Source: Planctomycetes bacterium UBA7888
GTDB lineage: Bacteria > Planctomycetota > UBA1135
DNA: 35,702 nt
Direction of reading: 5' to 3'
NCBI GenBank assembly: GCA_002500505.1
Contig: DLRM01000007.1
Coordinates: 492 to 36,193, forward strand
Shown here: positions 25,842 through 34,295 of the stretch, piece by piece
Position numbering within the stretch: position 1 is the stretch's first letter
Layout: every line of letters begins with the position of its first letter
The notes under the pieces: generated by a model
Databases searched by the model: none
What the model saw: only the letters and a program-made list of their open reading frames with translations
Told to the model about the DNA's origin: nothing
Translations under genes and position numbers: made by a program

Positions 25842-25859
25842 GGCATGTCCACACATGCC
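25842..25859 (+). promoter_or_regulatory. perfect inverted repeat upstream of cusC, candidate operator
   Basis: The sequence GGCATGT-CCAC-ACATGCC is a perfect 7-bp inverted repeat with a 4-base spacer, ending 29 bp before the cusC ATG. No T-run follows, so it is not a typical intrinsic terminator. Its place in the gap between the Cys-rich gene and cusC fits an operator for a metal-responsive repressor or an mRNA hairpin that tunes cusC expression. No regulator gene is present in the window. Confidence 0.5.
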
Positions 25860-25888
25860 ATCTTCCTCATGCAGAGAACTACAACAAC

Positions 25889-27220
25889 ATGCAATTTCGT
25901 TTCTTACTTACCGGCCTAGCCTTCCTGGCGGCCTGTTCGCTTCCACCATCGACTTACACTTCTCAGGTAAACCAATGGGCAGAATTTGAAATCGGCTTTC
26001 TGTCGCCTCCTAAAGAGGTTTCGGTCGCAACTGACGATTCCTTCGAGGCTCTCTTTCAGGAAGCTCGGTTCAAAAACCAGGAGTTGCTTGCATCTTGGCA
26101 GAAATGGCGGGCGACGATTGAACTCATTCCCCAAGCCGCTGGCCTCCCTGACCCTAAGCTTCAGGCTGGCATCTTCCTGAGCTCACTAGAAACCAAAAGC
26201 GGTTCGGCAAATAGCCGACTTTCTCTCCAACAAGCATTTCCTTGGCCAGGGACTCTTAACTGCGCCACCCGAGTTGCCTCCGCAAAAGCCGAAGCTGCGC
26301 GTCAAGATTACCTTTCGAAGGAACTTCAATTGCGTGCAAAAATGCGCAAGCTCTGCGCCGAACACTTCTGGCTCACTTCAAGCCTTAATTCAACCAAGGC
26401 TCATTTGGATATTTTGACCCAGATGGAAACCGTTGTTCGAAAGCGTTGGGAGGAAGGGGTTGCCGAACATGGCAGCCTTATCAAACTTCAAATGGAACTC
26501 GCCATTCTCGAAGAAAAAGCAGCGGCAATCCATGACCAACAACAACCTCTTCTTGCAGAAATAAACTCCCTTTTGAACCGTTCGCCCCTTAATCCATTGA
26601 ATTGGCCAAAGGACGCCCTTCTCCTTCCAACGGACTTGGATTCAAATCAACTCATGAGAAATCTCGAGTTTAATAATCCACAAATGCGTGGGTGGGATTG
26701 TCTTGAGCAAGCTCATCAAATGAAAGTCCATCTGGCCGAGCTCGGAATGTTCCCCAACTTCACGATAGGCATTGACTGGACGGGAATTGAAAGCAATGGG
26801 ATCGGGAATGACTCTGGGAAAGATGCTTTTGCGCTTGGGGTTGGACTTGAACTTCCCCTACAACAACGCTCTAGAAAATCGCGGGTTCGTCAATCACGTT
26901 CGATGCTCGCGTCGATTCGTGCTCAAAGGATTCAAACCCTGAGCACTCTCCTCTCAGAGTTAGAAACCGAATTCTTCAAGCTGCGCGATGCTGAGAGGCG
27001 ATTTGAGCTTCACCAAAATGGCCTTGTTCCAAAAGGACAACAGGCCTTGGACTCTACTTTAATTGCTTACCAATCTGGGAAGGCATCATTTCTGGACTAT
27101 TTAGACACACAAAGAACCCTCCTCGACTCTGAACTTGCGGTCCTCCGCGCGACAGCCGATCGCTCAATCACCCTTGCAGAAATTGCCGCATTGAGTGGCA
27201 CTCAACTCTCCGAAAGATGA
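25889..27220 (+). CDS. cusC: outer-membrane efflux lipoprotein, CusC/TolC family
   Basis: A 443-residue outer-membrane factor of a tripartite heavy-metal exporter. The N-terminus is a lipoprotein signal with lipobox LAAC (Cys16). The body has the long amphipathic helices of the OEP family, for example SKELQLRAKMRKLCAEHFW and MLASIRAQRIQTLSTLLSE. Short β segments include NFTIGIDWTGI and FALGVGLELPL. The last helices contain YQSGKASFLDYLDTQRTLLDSE, a typical TolC-family phrase. The gene overlaps cusB by 4 bp (ATGA). The metal is inferred from CusA and CusB to be Cu/Ag or a similar ion. Confidence 0.88.
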   Translation: MQFRFLLTGLAFLAACSLPPSTYTSQVNQWAEFEIGFLSPPKEVSVATDDSFEALFQEARFKNQELLASWQKWRATIELIPQAAGLPDPKLQAGIFLSSLETKSGSANSRLSLQQAFPWPGTLNCATRVASAKAEAARQDYLSKELQLRAKMRKLCAEHFWLTSSLNSTKAHLDILTQMETVVRKRWEEGVAEHGSLIKLQMELAILEEKAAAIHDQQQPLLAEINSLLNRSPLNPLNWPKDALLLPTDLDSNQLMRNLEFNNPQMRGWDCLEQAHQMKVHLAELGMFPNFTIGIDWTGIESNGIGNDSGKDAFALGVGLELPLQQRSRKSRVRQSRSMLASIRAQRIQTLSTLLSELETEFFKLRDAERRFELHQNGLVPKGQQALDSTLIAYQSGKASFLDYLDTQRTLLDSELAVLRATADRSITLAEIAALSGTQLSER

Positions 27221-29025
27221 AAAATCTCCTCCTGAACCTACGCTTCATTCTTCCAGCCTTGCTGGCAGGTTTTCTTCTTGCCCGATGTGGATCCATTTTT
27301 CCCACCAGCCCTTCTTCGAGCAAAAGTGTCGACAATAAAGCTGAGTCCGTTCGATGGACCTGCTCCATGCACCCTCAATTCCTGCTTCCCAAGCCAACCC
27401 CTTGCCCTATTTGTGGCATGGACCTAATCCCTGTGGACCCAAATGCTGGAGATTTGGAGGAGAATCAAATTGCCCTCACGAACGAAGCTATTGCGCTTGC
27501 TGAGATTCAAACAACGGAGGTCGTAAGGGGAGAAGCTGACCTTGCCCTCCGGCTGGTTGGAAAACTCAACTGGGATGAAACCAAACTAGAGACTGTCACC
27601 GCCTGGACAGGTGGGCGATTAGATGCCATGCATGTGAGTTACGAAGGCGAATCAGTTCAAAAAGGGCAAGCTGTCGCCGAGATTTGGAGCCCAGAGCTTA
27701 TTTCTGCTCAACAGGAGTACCTGGAGTCCATTAAAGCTATGCAAAGATTGAGCAATTCTCCGGGTGAATCTTTACAGAAGACCGCCCGAGAAACGGTTCA
27801 ATCTGCAGCCTCGCGCCTCCTCGCGATGGGAATGAGTAAAGAGGATGTCGAAGCACTCCAACACGCCGGAAGAGTGCAGGAGAAGGCAACCCTCTACTCC
27901 AATGTTGCAGGAATCGCTCTTCAGGTTTTTGCCGAAGAAGGCGAGTGGGTGAAGCTCGGACAAAAACTCTTTTCTGCCGCCAATCCGGCTTCCCTCTGGG
28001 CTGAACTTGAAGCTCATGAATCCGACTTAGCATTCTTAGAACTTGCTCAAGAGGTTAGCCTCCAGGCCGATGCTATCCCTGGTCTCAGCTTTATGGGGAA
28101 AATAAATTTTATTGAACCCACACTTGACCCCCTCTCACGAACAGTCCAAGTTCGCCTACAAGTCGACAACTCGGATGGTCTTCTGAAGCCTGGCATGTTC
28201 ATCAGAGCGATTGTCCATGCTGCACTCGATTCAAGGGGTCAGGTAACTCGAGAAAGAACGACCCCTCTCCCCCTTCTCATTCCGCGAACTTCCCCCCTTA
28301 TTACTGGAACACGCGCTGTGGTTTATCTTCAGGTTCCAGATGACAATAAAGTCGTTTTTGAGGGTCGCGAAATCCTGCTGGGGCCTCGCGCAGGAGAGCA
28401 TTACGTGGTATTAGATGGTCTTGAGGAAGGCGAAGTGATTGTGACCCACGGCGCATTTAAAATTGACTCCTCTCTCCAAATTCTGGCAAAGCCAAGCATG
28501 ATGTCCATAGGGAGTGACCTTTCAAAAGAACCTATTGATGTTCCCCAGGCCCTACAACAAGCCTTAACCAGAATCTCAACACATTACCTCTCCATCTGGA
28601 GAGCATTAGCAAATGATGATTTCGGATTGGCCTCTAAAAATGTGCCTAAGTTTTTAGCGGAACTTGAATCTGTTTCTTCCATTGAGTTATCCGATTCTAT
28701 TACCGAGTTGTGGAGCCCCCTCGCAGCAAAAATGAGGAATGGTGGACTTGGCATGAAAAAAGTATCGGAGATTGAAGGCCTTCGAACGGAATTCAAACAT
28801 GCAAGCAAGGGGCTAATCTCTGCACTGGACCGATTTGGATACGAGGCTACCGGAAAAGAACTAAAAGTTTTCTTTTGCCCTATGGCATTCGAAAACACTG
28901 GAGCTGAGTGGCTTCAAATCGAGAATCGGCTTGCAAACCCCTATTTTGGATCGTCCATGCTTCGTTGCGGAGAAATGCGCAGAATGATTACTCCACGATC
29001 TTCAACACCCGAAAGAGCGAAATAA
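27217..29025 (+). CDS. cusB: periplasmic adaptor (membrane fusion) protein, CusB family
   Basis: A 602-residue adaptor linking the RND pump to the outer-membrane channel. It starts with a lipoprotein signal (LLARC, Cys24). A heavy-metal-binding domain follows at about 47-72 (C49, H52, then CPICGMDL with C63 and C66). The adaptor core shows the lipoyl/hairpin region (GGRLDAMHVSYEGESVQKGQ) and β-barrel (VRLQVDNSDGLLKPGMFIRA). The C-terminus carries a second Cys-containing domain (FCPMAF with C554, then NPYFGSSMLRCGE), as in the DUF3347-type extensions of some CusB proteins. Two metal-binding ends suggest metal capture in the periplasm. cusA follows after 5 nt. Confidence 0.92.
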   Translation: MKNLLLNLRFILPALLAGFLLARCGSIFPTSPSSSKSVDNKAESVRWTCSMHPQFLLPKPTPCPICGMDLIPVDPNAGDLEENQIALTNEAIALAEIQTTEVVRGEADLALRLVGKLNWDETKLETVTAWTGGRLDAMHVSYEGESVQKGQAVAEIWSPELISAQQEYLESIKAMQRLSNSPGESLQKTARETVQSAASRLLAMGMSKEDVEALQHAGRVQEKATLYSNVAGIALQVFAEEGEWVKLGQKLFSAANPASLWAELEAHESDLAFLELAQEVSLQADAIPGLSFMGKINFIEPTLDPLSRTVQVRLQVDNSDGLLKPGMFIRAIVHAALDSRGQVTRERTTPLPLLIPRTSPLITGTRAVVYLQVPDDNKVVFEGREILLGPRAGEHYVVLDGLEEGEVIVTHGAFKIDSSLQILAKPSMMSIGSDLSKEPIDVPQALQQALTRISTHYLSIWRALANDDFGLASKNVPKFLAELESVSSIELSDSITELWSPLAAKMRNGGLGMKKVSEIEGLRTEFKHASKGLISALDRFGYEATGKELKVFFCPMAFENTGAEWLQIENRLANPYFGSSMLRCGEMRRMITPRSSTPERAK

Positions 29026-29030
29026 CCCTC

Positions 29031-32000
29031 ATGCTTCGTCACTTAATCGCCTTTTGCCTTGACCAAAGACTTCTCGTCCTAACGGGGATTCTCATTCTTT
29101 CGATTTGGGGTGTTGGGGTCAGCCCTTTTAGCTGGGGACCTTCCTTTATTCCAAGAGATCCTGTCCCCGTGGACGCCATTCCCGACCTCGGCGAAAACCA
29201 ACAGATTGTCTTTACCTCTTGGCCGGGAAGAAGCCCCCAAGACATGGAAGACCAAATCACTTATCCACTCACGACCTCTCTTCTGGGAGTGCCTGGAGTG
29301 CGAACGGTGCGTTCTTTTTCCATGATGGGTTTTTCAACCATCTATGTCGTCTTCGAAGAGGGTGTTGAGTTCTACTGGTCTCGTTCGAGAATCCTAGAGA
29401 AGTTAAATTCTCTTCCTAGTGGCTTGCTACCCAAGGATGTTTCTCCAGCCTTGGGTCCTGATGCAACAGCTTTGGGGCAAGTTTTTTGGTACACCCTGGA
29501 AGGTCGGGACGAAGAGGGGAACCCGACGGGTGGCTGGGATTTGGACGAACTGAGAACAGTTCAAGATTTCCATGTCCGCTATGCCCTCATGGCTGCAGAT
29601 GGAGTTGCGGAGGTGGCTTCCGTCGGTGGATTCCGTCGCGAATTTCAAGTTGAAGTCGACCCCGAGGCCATGCGCGCCCATGGCGTTGAACTTTCGCAAA
29701 TCATGCGTGCTGTCCGTTCTTCCAATCAGGAAGTTGGCGCTCGCACTATTGAAGTCAATGCCGTGGAATACCTTGTCCGTGGCCTCGGTTGGGTGCGAGA
29801 AGTCTCTGACTTGGAAGAAGCCGTCGTGCAAGTCTCACAAGACGGCATTCCTGTAAGAATCAAAGATGTTGCCTTAGTCCAACTTGGCCCTGCTCTTCGA
29901 CGAGGCGCTCTCGACAAGGGCGGCAGCGAAGCCGTTGGTGGTGTTGTAGTTTCGCGATTCGGCGCCAATCCCATGGCAACGATTCAGGCTGTAAAAGAAA
30001 CAATTCAGGAAATAGAAAGCGCACTTCCACGAAAAACACTAGAAGATGGCCGAGTATCCAAACTGAAAATAATCCCCTTCTATGACCGTTCCGGGTTGAT
30101 TAACGAAACGCTTGACACCTTAAAGCGGGCCCTGACTGAAGAAATCCTGGTCACCATCTTGGTGGTCGTTTTCATGCTTGTGAACCTTAGGAGCTCCTTC
30201 ATACTCTCTTTGGTTCTTCCACTTTCTGTCCTTTGCGCCTTCCTCGGCATGAAGTGGACTGGAGTTGAAGCCAATGTGGTTGCATTGGCCGGAATCGCGA
30301 TTGCTATTGGCACCATGGTCGATATGGGAATTGTCCTTGTGGAAAATATCCAACGGCGATTGGAGGAGGCACCCGACGGGGAATCCAGCATTCTCACTAT
30401 CACCAATGCGGCGACAGAGGTGGGGTCTGCTGTTATGACCGCCGTTGCAACAACTGTAATCGGTTTCTTGCCTGTATTCACCATGACCGGAGCCGAGGGG
30501 CGATTATTCAAGCCACTCGCTTTCACTAAGACCTATGCCCTTCTCGGTTCGCTTTTCATTTCTCTACTCCTAATTCCAGTTTTGGTCTACCTACTCCACC
30601 AATGGAAACCTTCAAAGAAATCTAAGTCCGATGTGAAACGTGGGCCTTTATCTTGGGCAATCCTAATTTTCTCGGGCTTGCTCTTGGCTCAGCATTGGCA
30701 GCCCTTGGGGCCTGCAATTGGCCTTCTCCCCAATGCAGTCTTTGTTTTCAGCATTGCTTTTGGCCTGCTGTGGGCTTTTGACTACTTTCGCCAACGCTAC
30801 GAAACGATTTTGCGATGGTGCCTCGCCCACAGGCTTCTCTTTCTCTTCGCCCCCGCACTCATCCTTTCGGCGGGCGGTTGGGTTTGGAAAAACAGTGGCC
30901 AGGAATTTATGCCGCAACTCGACGAGGGTTCTTTTCTTTATATGCCAAGCACAATGCCTCACGCTGGCATGGGCGAGTCTTTGGACGCACTTTCGAAAAT
31001 GGATAGAGCTATGGAAGGCATTCCCGAAGTTACTCAGGTCGTCGGGAAAATTGGACGAGTCGAGAGTGCCCTTGATCCAGCTCCTTTGTCCATGGTCGAG
31101 TCCGTTATTCACTACAAACCAGAGTTTGGAACGGATTCGGAAGGGAATCGTATCCGTCAATGGCGTGAGCATATTCGTTCAAAGGAGGATATCTGGAAGG
31201 AAATCCAAAAAGTGGCTGAAATCCCTGGCTCTACTTCAGCCCCCCTACTACAGCCCATCTCAACTCGCATCATCATGCTTCAAAGTGGGATGCGAGCCCC
31301 AATGGGCGTGAAGGTAAAAGCGCCAGACCTCATTTCTCTTGAACGCGCTGCCTTAGATATTGAGTCCGCACTCAGGGAATCAGAAGGAGTCGAAGCGAAC
31401 ACCGTGGCCGCTGACCGAGTGGTTGGAAAGCCATATCTAGAAGTTTCCATTGACCGCGAATCCGCCGCCCGCTTTGGCTTGAATGTCGCCGATATCCAAG
31501 AAACTCTTTCAATTGCAGTTGGCGGCAAGGCACTTGGAACCACTGCTCAAGGCCGCGAACGCTACCCAATTACTTTGCGCTTTGCGAGGGAGACTCGAGA
31601 TTCCTTAGAGGCCATTCAGGATTTACACATCCTTGCCCCAACAGGCGCGCACGCGACCTTAGAACAAGTTGCTTCCATTGAATATGTACGCGGCCCTCAA
31701 GTTTTAAAAACGGAAGATACTTTTTTGACTGCCTATGTGGTTTTCGACAAACATGAAGGCTGGAGCGAAGTAGAGGCCGTAGAAGCCGCTCAGGAACACC
31801 TACTTTTAGCACAGGCCAACGGCGAGCTCTTGCTCCCCTCAGGAGTTTCTTATGTGTTCGACGGCAGTTGGAAAAACCAAGTACACGCTCAAAAAACCCT
31901 CTCCATTGTCCTGCCTCTAGCCCTCTTGCTCATATTGATGGTCCTCCATCTTCAATTCCGCAGCCTGTCGACTTCAGCAATTGTATTTAGTGGTGTCCTC

Positions 32001-32468
32001 GTAGCCTGGGCAGGAGGCTTTATTCTGCTTGGTTTGTATTCTCAAGCCTGGTTTTTAGACATCCAGCTGTTTGGACAATCCCTACGAGAAATCTTTTCTG
32101 TTCACCCCATCAATCTTTCTATTGCAGTCTGGGTTGGCTTCCTTGCTCTTTTTGGAATTGCAACAGACGACGGAGTTGTCATGGCAACCTACTTGCGGCA
32201 AACTTTTGATCGAGAGAAACCACGCACCGTTCAAGGAATCAGGGAAGCGGTCGTGAGTGCTGGAATTCGACGGGTACGCCCTTGTCTTATGACCTCTGCC
32301 ACGACTCTTCTCGCCCTTCTCCCCATATTGAGTTCAACAGGAAAAGGCGCAGAGGTCATGATTCCCATGGCAATACCCTCCTTTGGAGGAATGGCCATTG
32401 CCATGATGAGTATGTTTTTGGTGCCCGTGCTCTGGGCATGGCGCGAAGAACGCAAGCTTGGCTCTTAA
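29031..32468 (+). CDS. cusA: heavy-metal efflux RND transporter, CusA family
   Basis: A 1145-residue inner-membrane proton antiporter that exports metal ions through CusB/CusC. The N-terminal helix is followed by the first periplasmic domain (DAIPDLGENQQIVFTSW). TM helices carry the HME-RND motif GTMVDMGIVLVEN near residue 430 and ATTVIGFLPVFTMTGAEGRLFKPLA. The second periplasmic domain includes MPQLDEGSFLYMPSTMPHA and MLQSGMRAPMGVKV. The C-terminal helices include FGIATDDGVVMATYL. Several methionines sit in the periplasmic domains, consistent with Cu(I)/Ag(I), but a Co/Zn/Cd (CzcA-like) substrate cannot be excluded. The ATG at 29031 is chosen; the frame is open upstream within cusB. Confidence 0.94.
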   Translation: MLRHLIAFCLDQRLLVLTGILILSIWGVGVSPFSWGPSFIPRDPVPVDAIPDLGENQQIVFTSWPGRSPQDMEDQITYPLTTSLLGVPGVRTVRSFSMMGFSTIYVVFEEGVEFYWSRSRILEKLNSLPSGLLPKDVSPALGPDATALGQVFWYTLEGRDEEGNPTGGWDLDELRTVQDFHVRYALMAADGVAEVASVGGFRREFQVEVDPEAMRAHGVELSQIMRAVRSSNQEVGARTIEVNAVEYLVRGLGWVREVSDLEEAVVQVSQDGIPVRIKDVALVQLGPALRRGALDKGGSEAVGGVVVSRFGANPMATIQAVKETIQEIESALPRKTLEDGRVSKLKIIPFYDRSGLINETLDTLKRALTEEILVTILVVVFMLVNLRSSFILSLVLPLSVLCAFLGMKWTGVEANVVALAGIAIAIGTMVDMGIVLVENIQRRLEEAPDGESSILTITNAATEVGSAVMTAVATTVIGFLPVFTMTGAEGRLFKPLAFTKTYALLGSLFISLLLIPVLVYLLHQWKPSKKSKSDVKRGPLSWAILIFSGLLLAQHWQPLGPAIGLLPNAVFVFSIAFGLLWAFDYFRQRYETILRWCLAHRLLFLFAPALILSAGGWVWKNSGQEFMPQLDEGSFLYMPSTMPHAGMGESLDALSKMDRAMEGIPEVTQVVGKIGRVESALDPAPLSMVESVIHYKPEFGTDSEGNRIRQWREHIRSKEDIWKEIQKVAEIPGSTSAPLLQPISTRIIMLQSGMRAPMGVKVKAPDLISLERAALDIESALRESEGVEANTVAADRVVGKPYLEVSIDRESAARFGLNVADIQETLSIAVGGKALGTTAQGRERYPITLRFARETRDSLEAIQDLHILAPTGAHATLEQVASIEYVRGPQVLKTEDTFLTAYVVFDKHEGWSEVEAVEAAQEHLLLAQANGELLLPSGVSYVFDGSWKNQVHAQKTLSIVLPLALLLILMVLHLQFRSLSTSAIVFSGVLVAWAGGFILLGLYSQAWFLDIQLFGQSLREIFSVHPINLSIAVWVGFLALFGIATDDGVVMATYLRQTFDREKPRTVQGIREAVVSAGIRRVRPCLMTSATTLLALLPILSSTGKGAEVMIPMAIPSFGGMAIAMMSMFLVPVLWAWREERKLGS

Positions 32469-32475
32469 GAAACCC

Positions 32476-33474
32476 TTAAGAACCCAAAGTCCAATTGGAA
32501 TCCGCGAGTGACTCCCGAATTCGAAATGCGGTCTCCACCGCGCGCAGACCATCCTGTCCTGAAACTGGGTGTTCAGTTCCGTTGGCAACTGCTTCTGCAA
32601 AGGCGCACAACTCAGCCCGCAATGGCTCGTCATCATCCAACTGCAACTCTTCGGTGTGCAACAAGTCCTGAAAGGCAGCGGCTGGATTCTCAGATTTCGT
32701 CGCCGCGGAAATTGCTTCAGGGTGGAATTGGTCTGACTTTTGAACTAATAGGGCATACCGATCCTGACTGTCTACCGAAACGTAGCAGTCGGGCCCAAAC
32801 ACACGAAACCTGCGCATAGGCTTGAGCGACAATCTCGAGGCCGTCAAATTGGCTGTCACCCCTGAGGGGAACTTCAATCGAGCAGAACAGATGTCCTCAG
32901 TTGAAGACAAGGTTTGCCCACCAACTGCATCGACAGAGTCCGGTTCCTCTCCGGTCCATGCAAGCAGAAGATCGATGTCATGAATCATCAAATCCAAGAC
33001 AACGCCAACATCGGTGGAGCGGAAAGAGTAGGGAGCCAGTCGATGAGCTTCCACGAACCGAGGTTGAATGCCAAGCTCCATGGCTCGGCGAACAGCGGGG
33101 TTAAATCGTTCAACGTGGCCTACTCCCACCATCACATTCTTGGCACTTGCTTCCTCCAAAATGTCTCTGCAAGTTTCCGGGTCCGGAGCAAGAGGCTTTT
33201 CAATCAACACAGGAACACCCTCTCGCAAGAAGGGTATCGAACACTCTTTATGAAGGCTTGTCGGGACAGCAATCACGGCAAAGTCCACATTAGAGGGCAA
33301 TTCGCCAATTTCCGGGTACCAAACGCAAGAGTATTGACTGGCTAACTCTTCTCCGCGAACCTGCTCAGTCTCCACGATGCCAACAAGCTCAATCTGCGGC
33401 AACTCTGCCAAAATCCTGGCGTGGTGCCGACCCAGATGCCCCACTCCAACCACGCAAGCCTTCATCAAGGGCAT
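32476..33474 (-). CDS. Gfo/Idh/MocA-family NAD(P)-dependent oxidoreductase
   Basis: A 332-residue dehydrogenase with an N-terminal Rossmann fold (MKACVVGVGHLGRHHARIL) and the family motif EKPLAPDPETC. The substrate-domain phrases GVGHVERFNPAVRRA, VLDLMIHDIDLLL and DRYALLVQKS follow. Start ATG 33474 lies 2 nt after the lpxA stop, with GGAAG 7 nt upstream; a second Met three codons later is possible. The position directly after lpxA recalls gnnA, which in Acidithiobacillus and Leptospira oxidises UDP-GlcNAc at C3 for amide-linked lipid A. The partner transaminase gnnB is not in the window, so a generic sugar dehydrogenase role remains open. Confidence 0.88.
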   Translation of the reverse strand: MPLMKACVVGVGHLGRHHARILAELPQIELVGIVETEQVRGEELASQYSCVWYPEIGELPSNVDFAVIAVPTSLHKECSIPFLREGVPVLIEKPLAPDPETCRDILEEASAKNVMVGVGHVERFNPAVRRAMELGIQPRFVEAHRLAPYSFRSTDVGVVLDLMIHDIDLLLAWTGEEPDSVDAVGGQTLSSTEDICSARLKFPSGVTANLTASRLSLKPMRRFRVFGPDCYVSVDSQDRYALLVQKSDQFHPEAISAATKSENPAAAFQDLLHTEELQLDDDEPLRAELCAFAEAVANGTEHPVSGQDGLRAVETAFRIRESLADSNWTLGS

Positions 33475-33476
33475 GA

Positions 33477-34295
33477 CTAAGCTTCCGCAGGCGGGCGCCG
33501 AAGGGACTCTCGGTAGCGGCCCTGATAACCGCGCTCCATGTCTCGCAGGAAGGCAATCAATCTCAGCACTTCGGAACACCAGTCCCCACGAGCTTCCATT
33601 TCCTGGATAGCAAGAGAGGTTGGCGTTTCTTCTGCATAGAGGCGGCGATAGGCATCCCGTATTTGGGCTAAGGATTCAGGGGGAACTTGCCTTCGATTCA
33701 AACCAACCGAATTCACGCCGCGAACACGGCCGGGACTTCCCTCTACAACCATATAGGGAGGAACGTCCTTGATAATTCTCGCCATTCCACCAACCATGGC
33801 CAAAATACCGATGGTCACAAAGTGATTGATGGCTGAGCCCCCAGAAACAATGGCTTGAGACTCTACCCGAACGTGGCCGGCCATCAGTACATTATTACCA
33901 ACAATAATGTCGTCTTCGAGGACACAGTCATGCGCAATATGAGCACACGCCATGAGCAAATTGCGGTCCCCCAAGGTCGTCACCCAAGAGCCGGCAGCAG
34001 TGCCAATGTTGATGGTCACAAACTCTCGAACAACATTGTCGTCGCCCATGACAAGAGCTGAATCTTCACCAGCATATTTCAAATCCTGTGGAAGCCCCCC
34101 AATGCTTGCCTGCCCCAAGAAACGATTTCTCTTTCCAATGCTGGTCTTTCCTTGCAGGACAACATGAGGGCCTAAAACCGTTTCATCACCTATTTCAACT
34201 TTGTGGCCGACATGGCAGAAGGGACCCACAACAACACCGGAACCTAATTCTGCGCCCGGTGCGACATGTGATGTTGGGTGAATTTTTGTGCTCAT
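33477..34295 (-). CDS. lpxA: acyl-ACP--UDP-N-acetylglucosamine O-acyltransferase
   Basis: The first enzyme of lipid A synthesis, 272 residues, cytoplasmic homotrimer. The N-terminal two thirds form a left-handed β-helix of hexapeptide repeats, starting at IHPTSHVAPGAELGSGVVVG. The catalytic region ACAHIAHDC places H122 at the site of the E. coli active-site His125. The C-terminal helical domain runs from about VNSVGLNRRQVPPES. Length is normal. The ATG overlaps the end of the lpxC-fabZ gene by 4 bp. It is directly followed by the oxidoreductase gene. Confidence 0.95.
   Translation of the reverse strand: MSTKIHPTSHVAPGAELGSGVVVGPFCHVGHKVEIGDETVLGPHVVLQGKTSIGKRNRFLGQASIGGLPQDLKYAGEDSALVMGDDNVVREFVTINIGTAAGSWVTTLGDRNLLMACAHIAHDCVLEDDIIVGNNVLMAGHVRVESQAIVSGGSAINHFVTIGILAMVGGMARIIKDVPPYMVVEGSPGRVRGVNSVGLNRRQVPPESLAQIRDAYRRLYAEETPTSLAIQEMEARGDWCSEVLRLIAFLRDMERGYQGRYRESLRRPPAEA

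Noticed and set aside
25788..25859. Possible second UGA readthrough at the end of the Cys-rich protein, since the frame stays open after the TGA
   Set aside because: The extension shows no family pattern, and the hairpin at 25842 is too far from the UGA to act as a SECIS. An ordinary stop is more likely.
30718..31311. Open frame of 197 codons inside cusA in another frame
   Set aside because: cusA is intact and conserved through this region; the alternative product has no domain or signal pattern.
32464..32485. Near-tandem repeat CTTAAGAA(A)CCC between the cusA and oxidoreductase stops
   Set aside because: Two short copies in an 11-12 bp register are easily coincidental around two TAA stops, and they form no GC-rich hairpin, so I do not call a terminator.
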